NCBI RefSeq assembly: GCF_002179635.1 | Contig: NZ_NFOE01000088.1 | Location: 1-52,805, forward strand | DNA from: Campylobacter jejuni | GTDB taxonomy: Bacteria > Campylobacterota > Campylobacteria > Campylobacterales > Campylobacteraceae | Length of the DNA stretch: 52,805 bases | Direction of reading: 5' to 3' | In this document: in pieces, positions 7,760 through 16,443 of the stretch | Position numbering within the stretch: the stretch's first letter is position 1 | Layout of the letters: every line of letters begins with the position of its first letter | Notes under the pieces: generated by a model | Database searches by the model: none | Seen by the model: the letters and a program-made list of their open reading frames with translations, nothing else | What the model was told of the DNA's origin: nothing | Program-made: the position numbers and the translations under genes

Positions 7760-9007
7760 TTGAGAATTTTACTATTTAGTTTGATTATAAGTTTAAATGC
7801 TTTAGCTTTGGATTATACTTGTGAGTATGTTAAGGAAAATAAGGTTGATTTTTTCAAAGAATTTGAGCCAAAAAATACACAAGATTTTGCTCAAGTGGAT
7901 TTAAATTGCGCTTTTTCTTTAAAAAATCATCAAATCACAAAAAGATTATATGAGCTTGCTAATGAAATTAGAGGAAGCAATAGTGCTTGTATGGGTGGAG
8001 AATATTTTAGCGATTTGAGAAAATTTGATTTTAAATTATTAGAAATTGCACTTGATCCACAAGGTTATCAGAAAACTTTACAAGATCCTATAATACTTGA
8101 AGAAAAATTCGCAAAATTAAAAGCTTATTTTAGATTTTGGGCTTATCAAAGTATTGGAAATTTTAAACTTTTTAAGGAATTTTGGAAAGAATACAACAAT
8201 GCAATCAACCCTTTAACTAAATATTTTCAAGAGGAATTTAATTTAGATAAAGCAAGTGCGATTTATTTTGCTAGTAATGCTTTGAATGAATTTTTAAACT
8301 GGGCAGTTGGTGAAACTAAAATTTTTAAAGATATTTCAGATTTTGAAAAATTTGTGGCTAATAAAAATAATTCTTTAGAGCAGATTAAAGAATACATTTA
8401 TACTAAAAAAATTAGCAATTTAGAATTAAATAATGGTTTTAAATCAGCCTTGTTAAATAATAGAGAAAGTGAAATTGTAAGTGAATTTATAAAATTAGGT
8501 GTAAAAATAAATGAAGGTTATGAGTCTGCTTTGTTTTTTGCACTAGATAATGCAGAAAATGTTAAGGTTTTGCTTGAAAATGAAGCGGTGGTTGATTATA
8601 AAAATTCTTTTGGTAAAACACCGTTGTTTTATGCTGTTGAATATAACAACTATAAAGTTGCTAAACTTTTGCTTGAAAATGGCGCGAATGTAAATCAAAA
8701 ATATATTAATGATAATGAAAAACTTTCTATTGCTAGCATGGGAAGCAATACTCCATATTTTATTACCTTATGTGCACTTGAGCATACTTCTAAAAATATC
8801 TTTATGCATGGGGCAAATTATGCAGATGTAAAAATGCTTAAGTTGCTTATAGATTATAAGGCTAATTATAAAGAAATAGATGATTTGGGATTTAATGCAC
8901 TTGATTTTGCCATCATTGCAAAAAAAGAACAAAATATTAAATTTCTAAAAAAACTTGGTTTAAAAGAAAATGAAAATTTGATGTTATATGAAAAGGCACA
9001 ACCATGA
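7760..9007 (+). CDS. Exported ankyrin-repeat protein
   Basis: The start is TTG at 7760, after AAGGAAAA. The first 16-17 residues (LLFSLIISLNALA) form a signal peptide, so the protein is probably periplasmic. Residues about 20-220 are helical and unassigned, with several Cys. The C-terminal part (about 230-405) has ankyrin repeats, recognisable by GKTPLFYAVEYNN, VAKLLLENGANVN and MLKLLIDYKANY. Partners are unknown; ankyrin repeats mediate protein binding. It overlaps the SDR gene by ATGA. A protein of this type next to an SDR and an NhaC antiporter also occurs in C. jejuni (from memory). Confidence 0.88.
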   Translation: MRILLFSLIISLNALALDYTCEYVKENKVDFFKEFEPKNTQDFAQVDLNCAFSLKNHQITKRLYELANEIRGSNSACMGGEYFSDLRKFDFKLLEIALDPQGYQKTLQDPIILEEKFAKLKAYFRFWAYQSIGNFKLFKEFWKEYNNAINPLTKYFQEEFNLDKASAIYFASNALNEFLNWAVGETKIFKDISDFEKFVANKNNSLEQIKEYIYTKKISNLELNNGFKSALLNNRESEIVSEFIKLGVKINEGYESALFFALDNAENVKVLLENEAVVDYKNSFGKTPLFYAVEYNNYKVAKLLLENGANVNQKYINDNEKLSIASMGSNTPYFITLCALEHTSKNIFMHGANYADVKMLKLLIDYKANYKEIDDLGFNALDFAIIAKKEQNIKFLKKLGLKENENLMLYEKAQP

Positions 9008-9750
9008 AAACTGCTTTAATAACAGGAGTAAGCTCAGGCTTTGGTTTAGAAAGTTTAAAAGCCTTAATAGAGCTTGATTATAAAGTTATAGCTATAGCAA
9101 GACGCAAGGAAAGATTAGAAAAACTACAAGAACTTTATGGAGATAAAATTTATCCTATGATGCTTGATGTTAGAGATAAACAAGCAGTTTTTACAGCAAT
9201 TGAAAATTTACCTCAAGATTTACAAAATATTTCTTTACTTGTTAATAATGCAGGTCTTGCTTTGGGTTTAAATGAGTTTGATTCTTTAGATATTGAAGAT
9301 ATTGAGGCCATGGTAGATACTAATATCAAAGGCTTTTTATATATAGCAAGAGCTACTTTACCTTTACTTAGAAAGGCAAAAAACGCTCATGTGATTAATC
9401 TTGGTTCAATTGCAGCAAATGTGCCTTATTATGGAGGCAATGTTTATTGTGGAACCAAGGCTTTTGTAGCGCAATTTTCTAAAGCTTTAAGGACGGATTT
9501 ACGTGGAAGTAATATAAAAGTAACTAATATCGCTCCAGGACTTTGCAAAACTGAATTTAGTGAAGTAAGATTTAAAGGTGATATTAAAAAAGCTGATAAG
9601 GTTTATGAAAATACTAAATATATCAAAGCTGAAGATATAGCAAGAATTATTACTTTTATCATTAGCTTACCTGAGCATATTAATATTAACGAAATAGAAC
9701 TTATGCCTGTAACTCAAACATGGGCAGGAACTTTTAGCGAAAAAATATAA
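9004..9750 (+). CDS. Short-chain dehydrogenase/reductase (YdfG-like)
   Basis: This is a classical NADP-dependent SDR of 248 residues. It has the Rossmann motif TGVSSGFG (about residues 7-14) and the NADP-preferring ARRKERL after the second strand. NNAG follows near residue 80, the catalytic serine is in NLGSIAA, and the Tyr/Lys pair is in YCGTKAF. The overall sequence resembles E. coli YdfG, a 3-hydroxy acid/serine dehydrogenase acting on small hydroxy acids and malonic semialdehyde. The substrate here is inferred from resemblance only. It is coupled by ATGA overlap to the ankyrin gene and lies 16 bases upstream of the antiporter gene. Confidence 0.92.
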   Translation: MKTALITGVSSGFGLESLKALIELDYKVIAIARRKERLEKLQELYGDKIYPMMLDVRDKQAVFTAIENLPQDLQNISLLVNNAGLALGLNEFDSLDIEDIEAMVDTNIKGFLYIARATLPLLRKAKNAHVINLGSIAANVPYYGGNVYCGTKAFVAQFSKALRTDLRGSNIKVTNIAPGLCKTEFSEVRFKGDIKKADKVYENTKYIKAEDIARIITFIISLPEHININEIELMPVTQTWAGTFSEKI

Positions 9751-9766
9751 AAACTTAAGGAAAAAT

Positions 9767-11479
9767 ATGAAAATTTTTTATTTACTACTAGCTCCTTTAC
9801 TGTTACTTGCTGATGCGCAAGCAAATGCAGAACTTTTTGGAGTTTGGACGCTTTTACCGCCAGTGATAGCTATTATCTTAGCTTTTATTACTAAAGATGT
9901 GGTGCTTTCGCTATTTATTGGTGCATTAAGCGGCACTTTTATGTTGGGACTTATTGAAAATAGCATTTATCATGCTATCATAGCTTCTTTTACGGGGTTT
10001 ATTTCTAAAGTAGTAAATGCTATGGCAAGCCCTGGTAATGCAGGGATTTTATTACAAGTTTTAACTATAGGTGGAGTTGTAGCTCTTATTACAAAAACAG
10101 GAGGTACTAAGGCTGTAGCTGTTTGGCTTTCTACTAAAGCTAAGCAAGCAAAAAGCTCGCAATTTGCTACTTGGTGTATGGGGATTTTTATTTTCTTTGA
10201 TGATTATGCTAACTCATTAATCGTAGGTCCTATCATGCGTCCAGTGACAGATAAATTTAGAGTAAGCCGTGAAAAACTTGCTTTTATTATGGATGCAACT
10301 GCAGCACCAATTACTGGTCTTGCTATCATTTCTACTTGGATAGGACTTGAAATTTCTTTAATTCGTAGCGGATATGATCTAATCGATAATGCAACTTTTG
10401 CGCATTTGGGTATAGTAAAAGAAGAAATCAATGCTTTTGAAATTTTTGTGCAAACCTTACCTTATAGATTTTATAATCTTTTTATGCTGATTTTTGTTAT
10501 TTTAACTATTTATACAGGTAGAGAATTTGGACCTATGCTAAAAGCTGAACTTAGAGCTAGAGCGGGTAAATTTTCTCATGGTCATGAGCAAATTGATAAT
10601 ATAGAAGATAAAGTTTTAGAGCCAAAAGAACATATAAAATTGCAAGCTTCTAATGCTATTATACCTTTGGCTGTTTTGATTGTATTTTCATTTATAGGTT
10701 TTTATTTTAGCGGTTATAATGCCTTAGATGATGCAAGTATTAAAGCACAAATTGATGCAGCACCACTTAGTTTATTTGCTTTTAGAGAAACTTTTGGCGC
10801 AGCTGATGCTTCTGTAGTATTATTTCAAGCAGCACTTTTAGCTACCATAGTGGCTATTATTTTGGGAATGTATAGAAAAATATTTACTTTAAAAGAAGCT
10901 ATTGCAGTTTGGACTCATGGTTGGAGAACTATGATTATGACTGTGATTATTTTACTTTGTGCATGGTCATTAGCTTCTGTGATTAAAGATTTAGGAACTT
11001 CTAAATATTTAATTGATTTATTTTCAGATAAAACACCTATTTACTTGCTCCCTACGGCAATTTTTATTTTTGCTTCTATTATTTCTTTTTCAACAGGAAC
11101 TAGTTATGGGACTATGGGTATTTTAATGCCTTTAGCTATTCCTTTGGCTATGGCTGTTGGGGTTCATAATGAATTAAGCGGAGCAGAGTTGCACCAATAT
11201 ATGATTATTAATATTTCAGGGGTTTTAACAGGGGCTATTTTTGGAGATCACTGCTCACCAATTTCTGATACCACGATACTTTCATCTATGGGGAGTAAGT
11301 GCGATCTTTTAGCTCATGTTAGCACGCAAATGCCTTATGCTTTGAGTGTTTGTGCTATTAGTATACTTTGTGGTTATCTACCAGTGGCACTAGGACTTAA
11401 TGTATGGCTAGGACTTGTTTTTGGAATCTTAGCTATGATAGCTTTACTTTTTGTGGTTGGCAAAAAGGTAGATGCATAG
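9767..11479 (+). CDS. NhaC-family Na+/H+ antiporter
   Basis: This polytopic membrane protein of 570 residues is related to the NhaC group, whose members exchange protons for sodium or small organic anions. The first 17-20 residues look like a cleavable signal or first membrane helix. Conserved family features include FIFFDDYANSLIVGP (about residues 143-157), STGTSYGTMGILMPLA and GDHCSPISDTT, all transport-core motifs. An AAGGAAA ribosome binding site precedes the ATG. The stop codon is directly followed by the trmA ATG, so the two are probably translated from one message. The exact substrate is not determinable. Confidence 0.92.
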   Translation: MKIFYLLLAPLLLLADAQANAELFGVWTLLPPVIAIILAFITKDVVLSLFIGALSGTFMLGLIENSIYHAIIASFTGFISKVVNAMASPGNAGILLQVLTIGGVVALITKTGGTKAVAVWLSTKAKQAKSSQFATWCMGIFIFFDDYANSLIVGPIMRPVTDKFRVSREKLAFIMDATAAPITGLAIISTWIGLEISLIRSGYDLIDNATFAHLGIVKEEINAFEIFVQTLPYRFYNLFMLIFVILTIYTGREFGPMLKAELRARAGKFSHGHEQIDNIEDKVLEPKEHIKLQASNAIIPLAVLIVFSFIGFYFSGYNALDDASIKAQIDAAPLSLFAFRETFGAADASVVLFQAALLATIVAIILGMYRKIFTLKEAIAVWTHGWRTMIMTVIILLCAWSLASVIKDLGTSKYLIDLFSDKTPIYLLPTAIFIFASIISFSTGTSYGTMGILMPLAIPLAMAVGVHNELSGAELHQYMIINISGVLTGAIFGDHCSPISDTTILSSMGSKCDLLAHVSTQMPYALSVCAISILCGYLPVALGLNVWLGLVFGILAMIALLFVVGKKVDA

Positions 11480-12520
11480 ATGCATTTTGAAGAAAAAATT
11501 GCTTTAAATAAAGCATTGTTTTCTTCTTTATATGATGGAGAAATTCAGTGCTTTAAATCACCTTTAAAAGCTTATAGAACTAGGGCAGAATTTTCTATAT
11601 ATCATCATGAAAATGGGAAAATTTCTTATGCAATGTTTGAAAATAAGAAAAAAATTCCTATTGAAAAATTTGATATAGCAGATGAAAAAATTCAAAAATA
11701 CATGCCTATTTTATTAAATAATCTAAATGAAAATTTAAAACATAAGCTTTTTGGAGTAGAGTTTTTAGCTACAAAATTAGATTTAAGTGTAACTTTACTT
11801 TTCCATAAAAATATAGAGCTAATTACACAAGATTTACAAAAATTAGCAGAAAAATTAAATCTCAAGCTCATAGCAAGAAGCAAGGGTAGAAAACTTGTAT
11901 TTAATGGGGAAAATTTAAGACAAGCTCTAAAGATCAATACAAATGAATTTTTATATGAGTTTAATAATGATTGTTTTATCCAGCCTAATACTTATATCAA
12001 TGAAAAGATGATTGAATGGGTTGCATCTTGTGTAGAGATTGATTTTAAGCAAGATTTATTAGAGCTTTATTGTGGTTATGGAAATTTTACCATAGCTTTG
12101 GCAAAAAACTTTAAAAAAGTTTTAGCAACTGAAATTTCTAAAAAAAATATCGAATTTGCTTTAAAAAATTGTGTTTTAAATTCTATTGAAAATATAACTT
12201 TTACAAGGCTTTCTAGTGAAGAATTAAGTCAAGCTTTGAAAAAAGAAAGGGAATTTAATCGCTTAAAAGGCATAGATTTAGATGGCTTTAAAATATCTCA
12301 TGTTTTAGTCGATCCTCCAAGAGCAGGACTTGATCTAAGTGTGATTGAACTTATTAAAAATTATGAAAATATCATTTATATTTCGTGCAATCCTATCACT
12401 TTAAAAGAAAATCTTGAAATTTTATGTCAAAGTCATGAAATTTTAAATTTGGCCTTTTTTGATCAATTTGCCAATACTCCTCATCTTGAATGTGGGGTGC
12501 ATTTAAGAAAAAAAGCTTAG
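11480..12520 (+). CDS. trmA: TrmA, tRNA (uracil(54)-C5)-methyltransferase
   Basis: TrmA forms ribothymidine at position 54 of tRNA using SAM. The 346-residue protein has an N-terminal RNA-binding part (YRTRAEF) and the family segment [13 protein letters not shown]. The SAM site is [11 protein letters not shown], and the catalytic core is DPPRAGL followed by YISCNPITL, which holds the nucleophilic cysteine. The absence of an N-terminal TRAM domain and iron-sulphur cysteines favours TrmA over RlmC/RlmD. The ATG follows the antiporter stop without a gap. A hairpin that begins within its stop codon probably terminates the transcript. Confidence 0.95.
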   Translation: MHFEEKIALNKALFSSLYDGEIQCFKSPLKAYRTRAEFSIYHHENGKISYAMFENKKKIPIEKFDIADEKIQKYMPILLNNLNENLKHKLFGVEFLATKLDLSVTLLFHKNIELITQDLQKLAEKLNLKLIARSKGRKLVFNGENLRQALKINTNEFLYEFNNDCFIQPNTYINEKMIEWVASCVEIDFKQDLLELYCGYGNFTIALAKNFKKVLATEISKKNIEFALKNCVLNSIENITFTRLSSEELSQALKKEREFNRLKGIDLDGFKISHVLVDPPRAGLDLSVIELIKNYENIIYISCNPITLKENLEILCQSHEILNLAFFDQFANTPHLECGVHLRKKA

Positions 12521-12546
12521 TATAAGTTAGAATTTATACAAGCTTT
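12512..12546 (+). terminator. Hairpin at trmA end
   Basis: The arms AAAGCTT (12512-12518) and AAGCTTT (12540-12546) pair, and inside them GTATAA pairs with TTATAC. The loop is about eight bases. The hairpin includes the trmA stop codon and is followed by GTTATTA rather than a long T run. It overlaps the likely promoter of the next gene. Confidence 0.6.
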
Positions 12547-12551
12547 GTTAT

Positions 12552-12575
12552 TATAAAAATAGTTGATTTAATCAA
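12552..12575 (+). promoter_or_regulatory. Candidate promoter -10 and operator of the MarR gene
   Basis: TATAAA at 12552-12557 looks like a -10 box. It is followed by a perfect inverted repeat TTGAT-TTA-ATCAA at 12563-12575, placed where transcription would begin. AT-rich palindromes of this size at the start site are typical autoregulatory targets of MarR-family repressors. The assignment is by position and symmetry only. Confidence 0.5.
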
Positions 12576-12598
12576 TTAATTTTTATAAAGGATTTCTC

Positions 12599-12997
12599 AT
12601 TTTATTTCAAAAAATTACCTATACAAATAGAAAAATACTCTATAAAGTCAATGAAATTTTAAAACCCTTTGGATTAAAATCAAGTGATTGGAGGGTTTTT
12701 GTGTATTTAAATCAGCATGGTTGTAGCACTTTAGCTCCAATATGTGAGTTTTATCAGATGGATAAAGCTATACTTTCTAGAGTTGTTTCTAAATTAGCAA
12801 AACTTGAATATATAGAGTTTTTAAAAGCAGATGATAAAAGAGAAAAAATTATTACTTTAAGTGCTAAAGGTAAAGAAATTTTTTTTGATGCAAATGTTTG
12901 TATAAGAAAATATGAAAGAAAGATTTTAGATATCTTAGATGTAAAAGATCAGGAAAGACTTTTAAAATTACTTGATTATATCAATGAGAAAATTTAA
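12599..12997 (+). CDS. MarR-family regulator, probable ATT start
   Basis: The protein is a winged-helix MarR repressor. The recognition helix region (DKAILSRVVSKLAKLEY) and the wing (KADDKREKIITLSAKG) match the family. From the first conventional start (GTG at 12701) only 98 residues are made and the conserved first helices are lost. In the same frame the upstream sequence encodes the missing family part, including LYKVNEILKPFGLKSSDWRV, and is open back to a stop at 12569-12571 with no ATG, GTG or TTG. ATT at 12599 stands six bases after AAAGGA and gives 132 residues, the normal length. It lies directly upstream of an MFS transporter, its likely target, and behind a palindromic operator candidate. 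An assembly error in the start codon is the alternative. Confidence 0.8.
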   Translation: MLFQKITYTNRKILYKVNEILKPFGLKSSDWRVFVYLNQHGCSTLAPICEFYQMDKAILSRVVSKLAKLEYIEFLKADDKREKIITLSAKGKEIFFDANVCIRKYERKILDILDVKDQERLLKLLDYINEKI

Positions 12998-13008
12998 AAG
13001 GTTTTTTC

Positions 13009-14181
13009 ATGGGATTAAGTAAAAAATATAATTTATTTAATATAAATTTTTTCTGTATTTTTGGGATAAATTTTGCTATTTGTCTTGTTTTTTATATGAG
13101 TACTATTTCTAGTACAGATTATGTTTTGGGTGTTTTAAACCTTCAAACTAGCACCGCAGGTCTTATTATGGGGGCTTTTGTTATAGGTGCTTTACTCTCT
13201 AGACTTTATTTTGGTTCTATAATCGATGATGTTAATATAAAAAAGGTTATAGTGTTTTCGCTTTTGTTTTATCTTTTTATTAATTTAATGTATTTGAAAT
13301 TTTATAATGTATATTTTTTGATTTTAATACGCTTTTTAGCAGGGGTTTGTTATGGAATTTGTTCTTGTGCTTGTGGGGCAGCTATTGCTAGGATAATACC
13401 TAGCAATAAAAGAGGAGTTGGTATAGGATATTATGCTACAAGCGTTGTTTTAACTTCAGCTTTAGGTCCTTTTTTGGCTATAAAACTTGACTCTATCAAT
13501 CAATTTTGGCTTAGTTTTTTAATAGCTTGTTTGAGTATTGTCTTTGCATTGGTCTTATCTATTTTTTTAAAAGTAAGAAGATTTAAAAAACATCATCATA
13601 TAAAAAGAAAATTTAGTATTTATAATTATTTTGAAAAATCAGTTTTAAATTTAGCCTTGGTAACCTTTTTACTCGCATGTCCTTTTGGCGCTATTATAGC
13701 TTATATGAGTGCTTATACCCAAAGTTTAAATTTAGCTTTTGCTGGATCTATGTTTTTTGTGGTATATGCTGGATTTTCTATGGTTTTTAGACCACTTGCT
13801 GGTAAAGTGTTTGATAAATATGGTGCTAATATAGTGATAATTTTTTCCTTTTTAAGTTTTATAGTGTGTTTGCTTTTACTTACCTTTGCCTCGAGTTTTT
13901 ATATGATTATTTTAGCTGGAGTTTTTTGTGCACTAGGTTATGCTAATGCTACTTCAAGTGCTCAAGCTTTAGCTATAAAACTTGCACCCAAAGAAAAAAT
14001 GGGTTTGGCTAATTCTACATTTTTTATAGCCTTAGATTTTGGTATAGGAGTGAGCCCTTATTTACTAGGTATTATAGAACCAAGTATAGGTTTTGCTAAT
14101 GTTTATGCTTTTTGTGCTTTGTTAGTTGCAATAGCTTTGATTTTATATTATTTGTTGATTGTAAAAAAAGCTTCTTGTTAA
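13009..14181 (+). CDS. MFS transporter, probably an efflux pump
   Basis: This 390-residue major facilitator protein has about twelve hydrophobic helices. A loop after helix 2 (SRLYFGSIIDDVNIKK) corresponds to the family motif GxLaDrxGrk. Segments after the central basic loop (RRFKKHHHIKRK, about residue 190) begin the second half, where FRPLAGKVFDKYG repeats the motif. The AAAAGG ribosome binding site lies just after the MarR stop, so the pair forms an operon resembling regulated drug exporters. The substrate is unknown. A gene of this kind near trmA is also present in C. jejuni (from memory). Confidence 0.9.
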   Translation: MGLSKKYNLFNINFFCIFGINFAICLVFYMSTISSTDYVLGVLNLQTSTAGLIMGAFVIGALLSRLYFGSIIDDVNIKKVIVFSLLFYLFINLMYLKFYNVYFLILIRFLAGVCYGICSCACGAAIARIIPSNKRGVGIGYYATSVVLTSALGPFLAIKLDSINQFWLSFLIACLSIVFALVLSIFLKVRRFKKHHHIKRKFSIYNYFEKSVLNLALVTFLLACPFGAIIAYMSAYTQSLNLAFAGSMFFVVYAGFSMVFRPLAGKVFDKYGANIVIIFSFLSFIVCLLLLTFASSFYMIILAGVFCALGYANATSSAQALAIKLAPKEKMGLANSTFFIALDFGIGVSPYLLGIIEPSIGFANVYAFCALLVAIALILYYLLIVKKASC

Positions 14182-14219
14182 TTTGATTTTGGATACAATG
14201 CTTTAAAAAGGAAAAAGCA

Positions 14220-14609
14220 TTGAGCGATAGTCATAAAATACTAAGTTCTATGAAAAATATAGCCATCATAGGACTTAGTCCTAATCAAGATAAACCTTCT
14301 CATTTTGTAAGTAAATATTTACAAGATTTAGGTTATAAAATTTATCCCATCTATCCTAAAGAAGATTTTATTTTAAAGGAAAGAGTTTATAGAAACTTAA
14401 AAGATATTCCTTTTGAAGTTGATACTGCTATAATGTTTAGAAAAGCAAGTTTTGCAAATGAAATTTTTGAAGATCTTTTGAGTAAAAAGATTAAAAATTT
14501 TTGGATGCAACTTGGCATTATCAATGAAGAAATAATGCAAAAATGTAAAAAATATGGTATAAATTGCGTTCAAGATCGTTGCATTAAAATAGAACTACAA
14601 AAAGGATAA
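14220..14609 (+). CDS. CoA-binding domain protein (YccU-like)
   Basis: This small Rossmann-fold protein of 129 residues belongs to the CoA_binding_2 group. Family features are NIAIIGLSPNQDKPSH near the N terminus, the segment GYKIYPIYPK, VDTAIMFRKA and the C-terminal CVQDRCIKIE. The start is TTG at 14220, six bases after AAAAAGGA. The biochemical role of the family is not established; binding of CoA or acyl-CoA is known for relatives. It is three bases upstream of ilvA and probably co-transcribed with it. Confidence 0.88.
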   Translation: MSDSHKILSSMKNIAIIGLSPNQDKPSHFVSKYLQDLGYKIYPIYPKEDFILKERVYRNLKDIPFEVDTAIMFRKASFANEIFEDLLSKKIKNFWMQLGIINEEIMQKCKKYGINCVQDRCIKIELQKG

Positions 14610-14611
14610 AC

Positions 14612-15823
14612 ATGGTTGAATTAAATAAAATTTATCAAGCAAAACAAAAAATTGCAGATTTTGTATTAAAAACTCCTTTTGTGCACTCTTCTTTTTTGAG
14701 TGAGTTTTTGGAAACTGATGTTTTTTTAAAATGTGAAAATTTACAAAAAACAGGTGCTTATAAAATCAGAGGAGCTTATAATACAATAGCTAATTTAACT
14801 AAAGAACAAAAACAAGCAGGTGTAATAGCTGCAAGTGCTGGAAATCACGCACAAGGGGTAGCAATTAGTGCTAAAAAATTTGGTATAGAAGCTGTGATTG
14901 TTATGCCTGAAGCTACGCCTTTGTTAAAAGTAAGTGCGACTAAAAATTTAGGTGCAAAGGTGATTTTAAAAGGAGATAATTTTGATGAGGCTTATGCTTA
15001 TGCACTAAATTACGCCAAAGAACATCATTTAAATTTCATTCATCCTTTTGAGAATGAAAGTATTATAGCAGGGCAGGGTACTTTAATGCTTGAAATGCTT
15101 GATGAAATAAGTGATTTAGATATGATTTTGGCCCCAGTTGGTGGGGGAGGTTTGATTAGTGGAGTGGCAAGTGCTGCTAAGCAAATTAATCCTGCTGTAA
15201 AAGTTATCGGAGTGAGTGCTAAGGGAGCTCCTGCGATGTATGAGAGTTTTAAAAGTAAAAAAATAATCAATTCAAAAGCTGTTAGAACTATAGCTGATGG
15301 TATAGCAGTGCGTGATGTGAATAAAATTAATTTTGATATTATTCTTGAATGTGTTGATGATTTTATTCAAGTTGATGATGAAGAAATAGCTAATGCAGTA
15401 TTGTATTTACTTGAAAAACATAAAATCACGGTTGAAGGTGCTGGAGCATCAGCAGTTGCTGCACTTTTGCATAAAAAAATAGATTTAAAAAATCATAAAA
15501 AAATCGGTGTGATTTTAAGTGGTGGAAATATTGATGTGCAAATGTTAAATATCATTATAGAAAAAGGTTTGTTTAAGGCATTTAGAAAAATGCTTATCAA
15601 CGTTACTTTGATTGATAAGCCAGGTGCTTTAAGTGCTTTAAGTGATGCGATTAAAGAGGCTCAAGCTAATATAGTTAAAATTGACTATGATAGATTTTCA
15701 ACCAAGCTTGAATATGGCGATGCAATGATTTCAATTACCTTAGAAACTAAAGGAAAGGAACATCAAGATTTAGTTAGAAAAATACTTTATGATAAAGGAT
15801 TTAATTTCAATGAAATTTTATGA
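14612..15823 (+). CDS. ilvA: IlvA, threonine dehydratase (threonine ammonia-lyase)
   Basis: This PLP enzyme deaminates threonine to 2-oxobutanoate, the entry to isoleucine synthesis. The PLP lysine lies in GAYKIRGAYN (Lys about residue 50), SAGNHAQGVA binds the substrate, and the glycine loop GGGGLISG (about residue 178) holds the phosphate. Residues about 330-403 form an ACT-like C-terminal domain (MLINVTLIDKPGALSALSDAI). The 403-residue length with one ACT domain matches the shorter dehydratase class. Together with ilvC at 29.0 kb it indicates an intact branched-chain route. Confidence 0.94.
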   Translation: MVELNKIYQAKQKIADFVLKTPFVHSSFLSEFLETDVFLKCENLQKTGAYKIRGAYNTIANLTKEQKQAGVIAASAGNHAQGVAISAKKFGIEAVIVMPEATPLLKVSATKNLGAKVILKGDNFDEAYAYALNYAKEHHLNFIHPFENESIIAGQGTLMLEMLDEISDLDMILAPVGGGGLISGVASAAKQINPAVKVIGVSAKGAPAMYESFKSKKIINSKAVRTIADGIAVRDVNKINFDIILECVDDFIQVDDEEIANAVLYLLEKHKITVEGAGASAVAALLHKKIDLKNHKKIGVILSGGNIDVQMLNIIIEKGLFKAFRKMLINVTLIDKPGALSALSDAIKEAQANIVKIDYDRFSTKLEYGDAMISITLETKGKEHQDLVRKILYDKGFNFNEIL

Positions 15824-15832
15824 TAAATAAAA

Positions 15833-15838
15833 TATAAT
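15833..15838 (+). promoter_or_regulatory. Promoter -10 for the first PAS gene
   Basis: TATAAT lies 28 bases before the ATG in the short gap after ilvA. It matches the extended AT-rich sigma-70 promoters of Campylobacter, where the -35 is often weak. Confidence 0.5.
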
Positions 15839-15866
15839 ATTTTGTAAATAAATAATAGGAAAAAAA

Positions 15867-16358
15867 ATGTCGCAAGAAAAAATTTTAGAGCCAGATACTT
15901 TAATAACCTCTAAAACAGATTTAAAAGGGGATATTATTTATGCTAATGATGATTTTTTGAAATATGCAGGTTATAAAATGGAAGAAATCTTATATAAACC
16001 TCATAATATTGTGCGTCATCCTGATATGCCAAGAACTGTTTTTAAGTGTTTGTGGGATTATATACAAGATGGGAGAGAAATTTTTGCTTTTGTAAAAAAT
16101 AAAACCAAACAAAATGATTATTATTGGGTTTTTACTAATGTTACGGCTTCGTTTGATGAGCAAGGAAATATTATAAATTATTATTCAGTAAGAAGAAAAC
16201 CTAAAAGAGAAGCTATACCGACAATAGAGCAAGTGTATAAAATTCTTTTAGAGGCTGAGGAAAAGGGCGGTATAAAAGCTGGAGTTGATGAGCTTGTTAA
16301 AATAGTTAGCTCTTATGGTATGAGTTATAATCAGCTAATCTTAGAGCTTCAAAAGTGA
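15867..16358 (+). CDS. PAS-domain energy taxis sensor (CetB/CetC type)
   Basis: This soluble 163-residue protein consists of one Aer-type PAS domain (about residues 5-115) and a short helical tail. Aer-like residues include TSKTDLKGDIIYANDDF, HNIVRHPDMPRTVF and YYWVFTNVT. In C. jejuni such proteins bind FAD and pass redox signals to the transducer CetA. It is the first of two PAS paralogues; the second (16444-16935) is very similar over the whole length. Whether this copy is CetB or CetC cannot be decided here. AGGAAA precedes the ATG. Confidence 0.9.
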   Translation: MSQEKILEPDTLITSKTDLKGDIIYANDDFLKYAGYKMEEILYKPHNIVRHPDMPRTVFKCLWDYIQDGREIFAFVKNKTKQNDYYWVFTNVTASFDEQGNIINYYSVRRKPKREAIPTIEQVYKILLEAEEKGGIKAGVDELVKIVSSYGMSYNQLILELQK

Positions 16359-16400
16359 TTTTTATAAATTTTATTTATAAATTGTTGTTTGTATATAAGA

Positions 16401-16406
16401 TATAAT
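16401..16406 (+). promoter_or_regulatory. Promoter -10 for the second PAS gene
   Basis: TATAAT lies 38 bases before the ATG, with AGGAG at 16431-16435 as the ribosome binding site. It suggests that the second PAS gene and the transducer can be expressed independently of the first PAS gene. Confidence 0.5.
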
Positions 16407-16443
16407 CACTCTCTTTTTTGATTAAAACTGAGGAGATCAAATT

